In this document: one piece after another, positions 35,351-42,247 of the stretch
Layout: every line of letters begins with the position of its first letter
Numbering within the stretch: the first letter of the stretch is position 1
NCBI RefSeq assembly: GCF_018861755.1
Contig: NZ_JAHLEF010000036.1
Coordinates: 1-51,889 of the forward strand
Direction of reading: 5' to 3'
DNA from: Clostridium sp. CF012
GTDB lineage: Bacteria > Bacillota > Clostridia > Clostridiales > Clostridiaceae
Length of the DNA: 51,889 nucleotides
Translations under genes and position numbers: made by a program
Notes under the pieces: generated by a model
Database searches by the model: none
The model's input: only the letters and a program-made list of their open reading frames with translations
Told to the model about the DNA's origin: nothing

Positions 35351-35674
35351 CATTTTTGGTTTGTAGATTCCTTTTAAAAATATTAAAACTAATAATTATT
35401 TAAATACCGTATTATTCAGAAATGAATTTGCGGTGTTTTTATGTCGTGTTTCAATAATATCTCGCCTAACTTTAATATTGTATGTAAAGTATCATTCATG
35501 ATTATTTACAAAAGGTTATATTGAACCAAAAGAAGCCCCAATTTGAGCTCAAGGTGGGGCTTTTAAAAAACTTCAACTAGGTGTCTTTACTACTTTACAC
35601 TTCATCAGATAACCTCAGTAACAACATCAAATAGGGAACATATAATATAAGTGAATAAACACAGGAGGCTATAT
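35351..35674 (+). terminator. Gap with two terminators after the hydrolase
   Basis: A first hairpin (ACCG ... CGGT, 35406-35434) with five T residues, then a stronger AAGCCCCA ... TGGGGCTT stem (35533-35540 / 35555-35562) followed by TTTTAA. No gene is seen. The ribosome site AGGAGG (35663-35668) of the next gene lies at the right end. Confidence 0.65.
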
Positions 35675-36637
35675 GTGTACTACGATTATAATGGAAAAAA
35701 TAATAATGAAGGTAGAGATGACCATGATGATGACTATGAAGAGTTTTTTAAAGAGATGCCTTTTTATAGTAAACAGATACCCTATTTACCTCAAATGTAT
35801 TACCCAATGATATATTCTTATCCTATGATGTGGAGTATGCAAAAACTTGATGAAGATTTAAAAGACATGTATCCTAAGAAACATATCATGATATATCCCA
35901 TGGAAGAGAAGTTGACCTTCGTTATCATTCACGGCTCCTGGGCTGACGTCAGCCAATTTGATGGAGTCGCTGCCGAGCTTCGCAAGCTTGGCCATTCGGT
36001 TTATGTGCCGGAATTGCCAGGTCACGGTGTATTTACAGATAAAAACGTAACCCACGAGCAGATCACGAATGCCGTCGTCGAATATATCGAGAAAAAAGAT
36101 TTAAAACATATCGTACTACTCGGACATAGCTTCGGCGGAACGGTTGTTGCGACAGTCGCCCAACTAATTCCGGATCGAATTGATCGTCTCGTGTTTGCTA
36201 ACGCTTTTGCTCCCCTGGACGGACAAAGCTTATACGATCAACTTCCGCCGCCTGTTCAAGAAACATTCAAACAACTGGCCGATGCTTCAAGTAATAATAC
36301 GATTATGCTTCCGTTTCCGCTGTTCCGCGATGCCTTCGCAAACACGGCCAGCTTAAATGAAGCGAAAGAGATGTACAGCAAAATTACGCCGGAACCTGCG
36401 GGTCCCTTGTTCCAAAAACTCAATCTGAAAAAGTTCTACAGCCTGCAAATTCCGAAAAGCTATCTTAATCTGACGGAAGATATTGCGCTTCCGCCCGGAC
36501 CGTTCGCTTGGCATACGAACCAATCCAGCCACCTCGGTTTTTACCGATACATTGAAGGCGACGGGGACCACTTTACAACCTTCCAAACTGAACCGAAAAT
36601 GATTGCCCAAAAATTCGTGGAAGCCGGCAGACCATAA
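35675..36637 (+). CDS. Chimeric protein: clostridial Tyr/Met-rich N-terminus fused to an alpha/beta hydrolase
   Basis: I choose the GTG at 35675, six bases after AGGAGG (320 residues); an in-frame GTG at 35651 has no ribosome site. Residues 1-75 are acidic then Tyr/Met/Pro-rich (YSKQIPYLPQMYYPMIYSYP), with AT-rich codons, like small clostridial coat-type proteins. From Met76 (ATG at 35900) to the end is a complete 245-residue alpha/beta hydrolase: FVIIHGSWAD, PELPGHGVF, nucleophile GHSFGG, and GDGDHFTTFQ as the likely His. This part is visibly GC-richer (roughly half G+C) with codons such as CTG, CCG, GCC and CGC, unlike everything around it. In-frame capture of a foreign gene at its own start codon is inferred. 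Confidence 0.8.
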   Translation: MYYDYNGKNNNEGRDDHDDDYEEFFKEMPFYSKQIPYLPQMYYPMIYSYPMMWSMQKLDEDLKDMYPKKHIMIYPMEEKLTFVIIHGSWADVSQFDGVAAELRKLGHSVYVPELPGHGVFTDKNVTHEQITNAVVEYIEKKDLKHIVLLGHSFGGTVVATVAQLIPDRIDRLVFANAFAPLDGQSLYDQLPPPVQETFKQLADASSNNTIMLPFPLFRDAFANTASLNEAKEMYSKITPEPAGPLFQKLNLKKFYSLQIPKSYLNLTEDIALPPGPFAWHTNQSSHLGFYRYIEGDGDHFTTFQTEPKMIAQKFVEAGRP

Positions 36638-36734
36638 ACAATTACCTATTTCAATTAAATTGAATTTATGGCAACTGTTTTTTCTTAATGGGACTTTTGC
36701 AATTCCCTTAATGTAATCTCCACATTCATTGAAA

Positions 36735-36774
36735 AAAAGGGAGCTGAAAAACTATTTTCAGCTCCCTTTTCTTA
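36735..36774. terminator. Bidirectional terminator between the chimera and the triple RidA gene
   Basis: A perfect 16-bp stem (36735-36750 and 36755-36770) with a four-base loop, A-run before and T-run after, between convergent genes. Confidence 0.9.
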
Positions 36775-36856
36775 TTATTAGGATATGTGATTTCACGTTC
36801 ACCGTCGGCATTAACAAGTAACTTTGATAGTTACTGTATTTACAAACAAATGCCTG

Positions 36857-38128
36857 TTATGCTCTTGGAGGTGTTCCTTCAGCATTTGCTACAACTACAT
36901 CGATTTGGACTAAAGCATCTTTAGGTAAAGCTGATACGCCAACTGTTCTTCGTGCAGGAACACCGCCTGGGAAGAAAGCTTTGTAAGCTTCGTCTACTGC
37001 ATCAATATCTGCGATGTTTTTAAGAAATATATTTACTTTAACCACATCATCCATAACGTGGTCCACACTTTCTATAATTGCCTTGATATTTTTTAAGCAC
37101 TGCCTTGCCTGCTCTTTTACACCACCAGCTACCATTTCACCAGTTTTTGGGTCTAAAGGTAATTGAGCTGAAATATGATTGTAATGAGAAAAAGCTACAG
37201 TTTGTGTAGATAGAGAACTTTTTGGTGCATTTTCCGTATTGTTTGCTTCTATAATTAGTCCGTGCCTGTCTTCAACAAGTTGTGGTGGTGTACCATCTCC
37301 GTGTGACACCACTGCTTCAATTTGCACCAAAGCATCCATAGGCAGCGCTGAAACTGCAACTGTTGTCCGTGCAGGTACATATGCTACAGCTCTTGCGATA
37401 GCTGAGTCTGGGAAAAATGTTGTATAAACTTCGTTTACGGCTTCAATATCCGAGAAGTTTTTAAGGAAGATGTTAATTTTAACAATATCGTCAAAAGGAA
37501 CATCGATACTTTCTAAAATTGCCTTGATATTCTTTAAGCACTGTCCAGTCTGCTCTTTTACACCGCCGACTACCAATCTACCAGACTTTGGATCAATAGG
37601 TAATTGAGCTGAAATATTATTGTAATGAGAAAAAGCTACAACTTGTGTAGATAGATCACTTGTTGGCGCATTTGCCGTGTTATTTGTAAGCTTTATGAGG
37701 TCTCCTGCTTGTGGTGCGTTTGGAATTGTACCTTCACCGTTTGAAACAAGTGCTTCAATCTGCACCAAAGCATCCATAGGCAAAGCTTCAACTGCAACTA
37801 TCGTACGTGTAGGAACATAGCTTGTGAAGAATGTTTTATAAACTTCGTCTACAGCGTCAATATCTTTGATATTCTTAACAAATATAGTGATTCTAACAAC
37901 ATCGTTCATAACATGGTAGATGCTGTCTACAATTGCCTTGATATTTTTAAAACACTGCTTCGCCTGCTCTTTTACACCACCAGCTACCAATTTACCAGAT
38001 TTTGGATCGATAGGTAATTGAGCTGAAAGATTATTGTAATGAGAGTAAGCTACAGTTTGTGAATATGGACCGATACCTTTTGGAGCATTTTCCGTATTTC
38101 TTGCTAATACTGCGTTATAGCCGATCAT
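36857..38128 (-). CDS. Three-domain RidA (YjgF/UK114) fusion protein
   Basis: Three RidA domains in one 423-residue chain: about 8-133, 150-280 and 296-420. RidA normally has one 125-residue domain, works as a trimer and deaminates reactive imines from PLP enzymes. The repeats share long near-identical runs (FSHYNNISAQLPIDPKSG; GGVKEQ ... QCLKNIKAI; LPMDALVQIEA). The catalytic-type arginine is kept in all three (R108, R254, R393), but the GPYSQ tyrosine loop survives only in domain 1 (Y22); domains 2 and 3 read DLSTQ and SLSTQ. The late Glu is Asp410 in domain 3. Domain 2 has a seven-residue insert (242-248). A pseudo-trimer folded from one chain is inferred. Monocistronic. Confidence 0.92.
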   Translation of the reverse strand: MIGYNAVLARNTENAPKGIGPYSQTVAYSHYNNLSAQLPIDPKSGKLVAGGVKEQAKQCFKNIKAIVDSIYHVMNDVVRITIFVKNIKDIDAVDEVYKTFFTSYVPTRTIVAVEALPMDALVQIEALVSNGEGTIPNAPQAGDLIKLTNNTANAPTSDLSTQVVAFSHYNNISAQLPIDPKSGRLVVGGVKEQTGQCLKNIKAILESIDVPFDDIVKINIFLKNFSDIEAVNEVYTTFFPDSAIARAVAYVPARTTVAVSALPMDALVQIEAVVSHGDGTPPQLVEDRHGLIIEANNTENAPKSSLSTQTVAFSHYNHISAQLPLDPKTGEMVAGGVKEQARQCLKNIKAIIESVDHVMDDVVKVNIFLKNIADIDAVDEAYKAFFPGGVPARRTVGVSALPKDALVQIDVVVANAEGTPPRA

Positions 38129-38410
38129 AATAGTATTCCCCTTTTGTAATATTTATTGATAGAATCATTAAAATTCACCTAAGTAAATTATAAACCTTGG
38201 ACTAGCTCTAATGTCAATAGGTACTATTATTATTTTAAAAATAAAGAGAAATCACGAGAAAAACTTAAAGGGGTTTGCGCATAGAATCCCCAATGCTAAT
38301 AATCTTATATATCCAACTCTCTTAACCCTATATTAACGAAGAACTGTTTTTTTAAACCATTTCAAGTAAACGCTTCATAAATATTTATATCATGAGTATT
38401 GTTTTAAAGA
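38129..38410. other. AT-rich gap upstream of the triple RidA gene
   Basis: No gene seen. It holds the ribosome site AAAGGGG for the RidA gene and presumably its promoter. A GGGG ... CCCC hairpin lies at about 38271-38292. Confidence 0.4.
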
Positions 38411-38530
38411 ACCTCCTGCTACTATGACCTCTGCTGACTTCTTAGATTTCAGCTTTACATCACTGTAAAGGCTGTTATTTCAAAACTCATTTCTATAACG
38501 TATACCTAAGATTTACCCGGGTAAGAACGC
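38411..38530 (-). mobile_element. Probable group II intron fragment
   Basis: On the minus strand this reads TTCTTACCCGGGTAAATCTT, then ACAGCCTTTACAGTGATGTA, then AGAAGTCAGCAGAGGTCATAGTA (split here around 38429-38453). The combination TTCTTACCCGGG ... GAAGTCAGCAGA-GTCATAGTA is characteristic of the RNA just ahead of the LtrA-type reverse transcriptase gene in clostridial and bacillar group II introns. No reverse transcriptase frame or recognisable domain V follows, so it would be a truncated relic. Recognition is from memory of these motifs. Confidence 0.5.
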
Positions 38531-38601
38531 AATTTTTTTTACTCATTTTCATTCATGTTGCTATATGGTTTCTGTATATTTCTTTTTTGTATGTCTTTCA
38601 A

Positions 38602-38638
38602 AAAAACATAGCCCAGTAACCATTACAGTTACTGGGCT
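38602..38638 (-). terminator. Terminator of tRNA-Arg(ACG)
   Basis: AGCCCAGTAAC/GTTACTGGGCT (38610-38620 and 38628-38638), followed on the minus strand by seven U residues. Confidence 0.85.
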
Positions 38639-38642
38639 TCTA

Positions 38643-38719
38643 TGGTGCGTCGGACAGGAGTCGAACCTGCGACCAACTGGTTCGTAGCCAGCTACTCTAT
38701 CCAACTGAGCTACCAACGC
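38643..38719 (-). tRNA. tRNA-Arg(ACG)
   Basis: A 77-nt tRNA with acceptor GCGTTGG/CCGACGC, anticodon loop CTACGAA (ACG), T-arm GGTTCGACTCC and CCA encoded. A34 is the substrate of TadA, encoded at 9.7 kb. Confidence 0.96.
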
Positions 38720-38757
38720 ATAGGATAAACATCATTACAATACTAACATATAATATG

Positions 38758-39303
38758 TTAGGAGTAAAGATTTATTTGCAAACTACCATTTATAAATTCA
38801 TCTCTAAGAATTCCCATAATGATTACATCTCTATAATTTCCATAGGAAAAACAAGTCTTTCTCTTCTTTCCTTCTTCTAAAAAACCACATTTTTTATAAC
38901 ACTGAATTGCTCTTAAATTAAAATCTAGTACTTCTAGTTCTACTCTATGTGCAGCCATATCCATGAATAAATATTTAAGTAATGTCTTTATAGAGTCTTG
39001 TCCATATCCTCTATTCCAGAAGTTTTGACCTATAGCTATTGCTAATACGTATACATTCTTACATCCACTAATTTCTTTATAAGTTATATAGCCTACAACT
39101 ACACCTTTTTCATTTACAATGCTGATATATTTTTTATCAATATTAACAAATTTATTAAAATTGTTTAATATATCTTCTTTAGATGGAGGTAATATAAAAT
39201 TTCCGTCAAGTTTTCTAACATCTTCATCACACCAAATATCATAAAATATATTTAAATCTCGCCGTTCAACACTTCTCAATAATACTTTATTACCTTTTAG
39301 CAT
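38758..39303 (-). CDS. GNAT-family N-acetyltransferase (RimJ/RimL-like)
   Basis: A 181-residue acetyltransferase with LLRSVERRDLNIFYDIW at the start and the acetyl-CoA binding segment AIAIGQNFWNRGYGQDSIKTLLKYLF, then HRVELEVLDFNLRAIQCYKKCGFLEEG, the typical beta-bulge and end motif. The substrate (protein N-terminus, antibiotic or other amine) cannot be told. GAGGGGA precedes the ATG. It stands alone between tRNA genes. Confidence 0.88.
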   Translation of the reverse strand: MLKGNKVLLRSVERRDLNIFYDIWCDEDVRKLDGNFILPPSKEDILNNFNKFVNIDKKYISIVNEKGVVVGYITYKEISGCKNVYVLAIAIGQNFWNRGYGQDSIKTLLKYLFMDMAAHRVELEVLDFNLRAIQCYKKCGFLEEGKKRKTCFSYGNYRDVIIMGILRDEFINGSLQINLYS

Positions 39304-39432
39304 ATCTTCCCCTCATTTATAATTTTAATATTATTTAATACCATAATTATACCTTTTATTTAGCTTTAATTCAATAAATTGTGAGCTTGTTTTGTAATTT
39401 ATTATGCTAAAATTTAAGAGTAAAAATAAAAA

Positions 39433-39458
39433 AAACACCTAACAAATGTTAGATGTTT
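39433..39458 (-). terminator. Terminator of the first tRNA-Ser pair
   Basis: An 11-bp stem (39433-39443 and 39448-39458, one G-U pair) followed on the minus strand by a U-run. Confidence 0.8.
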
Positions 39459-39459
39459 C

Positions 39460-39550
39460 TGGCGGAGAAAGAGGGATTTGAACCCTCGCACCGGTTACCC
39501 AGTCTACACCCTTAGCAGGGGCGCCTCTTTAGCCACTTGAGTATTTCTCC
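39460..39550 (-). tRNA. tRNA-Ser(GCT), copy 1
   Basis: A 91-nt class II tRNA: acceptor GGAGAAA/TTTCTCC, anticodon loop CTGCTAA (GCT), long variable arm, T-arm GGTTCAAATCC, CCA encoded. Confidence 0.96.
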
Positions 39551-39580
39551 ACGGCTTAATTTTATGTAGTTATAAAAAAA

Positions 39581-39671
39581 TGGAGGAGGAAGTGGGGTTC
39601 GAACCCACGGTACGCTCACACGTACGCCAGTTTTCAAGACTGGTGCCTTAAACCAACTCGACCATTCCTCC
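39581..39671 (-). tRNA. tRNA-Ser(TGA), copy 1
   Basis: A 91-nt class II tRNA: acceptor GGAGGAA/TTCCTCC, anticodon loop CTTGAAA (TGA) on a CCAGT/ACTGG stem, long variable arm, CCA encoded. Transcribed ahead of the GCT copy. Confidence 0.96.
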
Positions 39672-39691
39672 ATGTCCTAACGACAAGTTTT

Positions 39692-39720
39692 ATTATATCA
39701 GCATATATATAGCCTGTCAA
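39692..39720 (-). promoter_or_regulatory. Consensus promoter of tRNA-Ser pair 1
   Basis: TTGACA (39715-39720), 17 bases, TATAAT (39692-39697): perfect sigma-A consensus. Confidence 0.85.
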
Positions 39721-39763
39721 TGTATTTGTTGAATTATATTGCTTTTATCATTTAAAAAATAAA

Positions 39764-39789
39764 AAACATCTAACAAACGTTAGATGTTT
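39764..39789 (-). terminator. Terminator of the second tRNA-Ser pair
   Basis: An 11-bp stem (39764-39774 and 39779-39789), fully paired, then a U-run on the minus strand. Confidence 0.8.
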
Positions 39790-39790
39790 C

Positions 39791-39881
39791 TGGCGGAGAA
39801 AGAGGGATTTGAACCCTCGCACCGGTTACCCAGTCTACACCCTTAGCAGGGGCGCCTCTTTAGCCACTTGAGTATTTCTCC
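39791..39881 (-). tRNA. tRNA-Ser(GCT), copy 2
   Basis: Identical over its 91 bases to copy 1 as far as I can read. Confidence 0.96.
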
Positions 39882-39912
39882 ACGGCTTAATTTTATGTGA
39901 TTATAAAAAAAA

Positions 39913-40003
39913 TGGAGGAGGAAGTGGGGTTCGAACCCACGGTACGCTCACACGTACGCCAGTTTTCAAGACTGGTGCCTTAAACCAACTCGACCATTCC
40001 TCC
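39913..40003 (-). tRNA. tRNA-Ser(TGA), copy 2
   Basis: Identical over its 91 bases to copy 1 as far as I can read. Confidence 0.96.
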
Positions 40004-40023
40004 AAGTCTTTGCGACAAGTTTT

Positions 40024-40052
40024 ATTATATCAGCATAAATATTCTCTGTCAA
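40024..40052 (-). promoter_or_regulatory. Consensus promoter of tRNA-Ser pair 2
   Basis: TTGACA (40047-40052), 17 bases, TATAAT (40024-40029): the same perfect consensus and spacing as copy 1, though the spacer sequence differs. Confidence 0.85.
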
Positions 40053-40127
40053 CATAATTGTGGTTTGTTTTACAATATTGTAGATTACAATATTATAAAA
40101 TGTTCAGTTTTTCATTTTATAATAAAT

Positions 40128-40185
40128 AAAAAACTTAGACACCTCTCCAAAAATAAACTAGTTATTTTTAGAAAGATGTCTAAGT
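40128..40185 (-). terminator. serS terminator
   Basis: A 24-bp stem (40133-40156 and 40162-40185). Its imperfections become G-U pairs only in the minus-strand RNA, and a U-run follows there, so it acts on serS. Confidence 0.85.
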
Positions 40186-40243
40186 TATAAATATTGAAGC
40201 TACTTAATTATACTTTCTTTGATGTGTATATTAAATAAACCAT

Positions 40244-41527
40244 TTATTTTGAAATTATAGTTTTTCCGCCCATATATTTCACTAATGCCTCTGGAATAGT
40301 TACTGATCCATCCGCGTTTTGATAATTTTCAAGCACTGAAGCTAAGGCCCTTCCTACTGCTACTCCTGATCCATTTAGTGTGTGGATATACTTAGGCTTA
40401 TCTTTTTTATCTTCTTTGTACCTTATATTTGCACGCCTTGCTTGGTAGTCCTCAAAATTACTACAACTTGATATTTCAACATACTTATTATAACTTGGCA
40501 TCCAAACTTCAATATCATATTTAAAAGATGCTGTAAATCCTAAATCACCCTTACATATCTTAACTATTCTATATGGTAGCTGTAGTCCTTGTAATACTGA
40601 CTCTGCATCTAAAAGTAGCTTTTCAAGCTCTACATAGGAATCCTCAGGCTTTGTAAATTTAAGAAGTTCCACTTTATTAAACTGATGTTGCCTTATAAGT
40701 CCTCTAGTATCTCTTCCTGCAGATCCCGCTTCTGATCTAAAACACGCACTATAGGCTACGTGCATTATAGGTAACTCTTGCCCACTTAATATCTCATCTC
40801 TATAAATGTTTGTAACGGGTACTTCAGCTGTAGGTATTAAAAAATAGTCTGTATCAGCCACTTTAAAGGCATCTTCTTCGAATTTGGGTAATTGACCCGT
40901 TCCTATCATACTTTGCCTATTAACCATGTATGGAGGTAATATTTCAGTATATCCATTTTTATCTACATGGCAATCTAAAAAGTAACTTATTAGTGCTCTT
41001 TCAAGTCTTGCTCCCTGCCCTTTATATACTGTAAATCTCGAACCTGTAATCTTTCCCCCTCTTTCAAAATCTAAAATATCATTGTCTATTCCTAAATCCC
41101 AATGAGCTTTAGTTTCAAAATCGAAGTTTTTGGGCTGTCCCCATCTTCTTACTTCAACATTATCTTCCTCTGTATCACCTTGTGGTACATTTTCATTTGG
41201 AATGTTTGGAATTCTTAACATAATATTTTTAATTTTTTCATCTATCCCAGATAGCTCAATATCGAAATTTTTAATTTCATCTGAAAGTTTTTTCATTTCA
41301 ATCATAATTTCATCTACATTTTGCCCATCTTTTTTAAGTTTTGGTATTAGTGCAGATTCAGTATTTCTTCTGTTTTTTAGTTCTTCAACCTCCATCAACA
41401 CATCTCTTCTTCTTTTATCAAGAGATACAACTTCATCAATTATTGATATATCAAAATTTTCCCCTCTATCTGCCATTAATGCTTTTATCTCTTCAGGATT
41501 ATTTCTTATTCTTTTTAAATCTAACAT
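40244..41527 (-). CDS. serS: Seryl-tRNA synthetase
   Basis: Charges all serine tRNAs. An N-terminal coiled-coil arm (residues 30-105) grips the long variable arm of tRNA-Ser; the class II core carries motif 1 ([14 protein letters not shown]), motif 2 ([28 protein letters not shown] region) and motif 3 ([16 protein letters not shown]). The 427-residue length is usual. It is controlled by the T-box leader just upstream and lies beside four tRNA-Ser genes. In B. subtilis serS also sits near the tadA-scr-dnaX region. Confidence 0.97.
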   Translation of the reverse strand: MLDLKRIRNNPEEIKALMADRGENFDISIIDEVVSLDKRRRDVLMEVEELKNRRNTESALIPKLKKDGQNVDEIMIEMKKLSDEIKNFDIELSGIDEKIKNIMLRIPNIPNENVPQGDTEEDNVEVRRWGQPKNFDFETKAHWDLGIDNDILDFERGGKITGSRFTVYKGQGARLERALISYFLDCHVDKNGYTEILPPYMVNRQSMIGTGQLPKFEEDAFKVADTDYFLIPTAEVPVTNIYRDEILSGQELPIMHVAYSACFRSEAGSAGRDTRGLIRQHQFNKVELLKFTKPEDSYVELEKLLLDAESVLQGLQLPYRIVKICKGDLGFTASFKYDIEVWMPSYNKYVEISSCSNFEDYQARRANIRYKEDKKDKPKYIHTLNGSGVAVGRALASVLENYQNADGSVTIPEALVKYMGGKTIISK

Positions 41528-41605
41528 AAATATTCCTCCTTATTATTATTATTTACTATTTTGATTCACAAGTCTTAATTGTGATACTTAAGCTAATTTT
41601 GAGTA

Positions 41606-41868
41606 TAAAAAAAGAGTCTTCATCCCCATGAAAAAGGGACGAAAGACTCCGCGTTGCCACCCTACTTGATTAAATATAAATATTTAATCCTCTTTAACAA
41701 ATATAACGGTTGTACCGTACTGCTTTTCACAGTCCCTCGAAGGTGGATTCACAAAATATAAGGTATCAGTTTACACCAAACACTGACTCTCTTAAACGCT
41801 ATATTTTGTTACTATTCTCATCATAGGTTTTATACATTATTAAATTATAATCTTACGCTATTATTTTA
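41606..41868 (-). promoter_or_regulatory. T-box riboswitch leader of serS
   Basis: The minus-strand leader contains AGTA and GGTGTAA elements of Stem I, the T-box GGGTGGCAACGCGG (about 41649-41662), and the terminator AGTCTTTCGTCCC ... GGGGATGAAGACT with a U-run (41606-41648). Uncharged tRNA pairs through its CCA with the T-box bulge and prevents termination. In the GAA-TCC-ACC stretch, TCC (41745-41747) is a plausible serine specifier, matching tRNA-Ser(GGA); that assignment is tentative. Confidence 0.93.
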
Positions 41869-41874
41869 AGGATA

Positions 41875-41903
41875 ATTTTACATCACACTTTTTATAAAGT
41901 CAA
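41875..41903 (-). promoter_or_regulatory. serS promoter
   Basis: TTGACT (41898-41903), 17 bases, TAAAAT (41875-41880), just ahead of the T-box leader. Confidence 0.7.
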
Positions 41904-41952
41904 TATATATTTAACATGACCAGTTAGAACGTCACTTTATAGTAAAGTTTCT

Positions 41953-42234
41953 TTATTGATTGTTTTCTTCAATACTATTTACTTCAATATTTTTTGTGCA
42001 TATAATATCAATTCCTGTATTAAGTATATTCTTACATACTACATCCCCTATTCTTAAAGGTGGTCCTACGTGTATTCTACTTAATGCTTTTGAACATTCA
42101 ATCCATAATTTCTTATTAATAGGCTTACTACTTTTTACTGAAACTACATTGCATAAATTAGAACCTTTTATTCTAACCAAAGTTGTTAATATTTCATCAT
42201 TTTTATTTAAATCATAAGTATTTTCTTCTATCAA
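41953..42234 (-). CDS. DUF1667-family protein lacking the usual N-terminal cysteine cluster
   Basis: A 93-residue protein. The segment TLVRIKGSNLCNVVSVKSSKPI followed by ALSRIHVGPPLRIGDVVCKNILNTGIDIICTKNIE matches the later part of DUF1667 proteins, which accompany GlpA/GlpO-like oxidoreductases. Most members start with a zinc-type C-x2-C-x3-C cluster; here that region is replaced by a Cys-free, Asn/Glu-rich stretch, leaving only scattered cysteines (C28 first). The TTG start lies six bases after GGAGATGA, which overlaps the end of the oxidoreductase gene, so the two are coupled. Confidence 0.72.
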   Translation of the reverse strand: MIEENTYDLNKNDEILTTLVRIKGSNLCNVVSVKSSKPINKKLWIECSKALSRIHVGPPLRIGDVVCKNILNTGIDIICTKNIEVNSIEENNQ

Positions 42235-42247
42235 ACAAACTCATCTC

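Larger units (their letters stand above)
39433..39720. repeat. tRNA-Ser cassette, copy 1 of a tandem duplication
   Basis: Terminator, tRNA-Ser(GCT), 30-base spacer, tRNA-Ser(TGA) and promoter. The same arrangement, almost base for base, recurs 331-332 bases to the right (39764-40052). The differences seen are a few substitutions and one extra A in a poly-A run. Confidence 0.9.
39764..40052. repeat. tRNA-Ser cassette, copy 2 of a tandem duplication
   Basis: Second copy of the promoter, tRNA-Ser(TGA), tRNA-Ser(GCT), terminator unit. Similarity to copy 1 falls off upstream of the -35 box and inside the stretch between cassettes (39721-39760). Confidence 0.9.

Noticed and set aside
35672-35812. 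ATG at 35672 as start for a different protein
   Set aside because: It has good spacing to AGGAGG, but its frame gives a Met/Thr/Lys run with no family likeness and ends within the real gene; the GTG at 35675 fits the conserved frame.
36660-36840. Protein-like minus-strand frame (VNADGEREITYPNNK) just after the RidA stop
   Set aside because: It runs straight through the perfect terminator hairpin, lacks a start and is short; most likely chance.
39433-40052. Two near-identical blocks as a CRISPR or insertion-sequence pair
   Set aside because: They are complete tRNA-Ser transcription units with no spacers, transposase or terminal inverted repeats.
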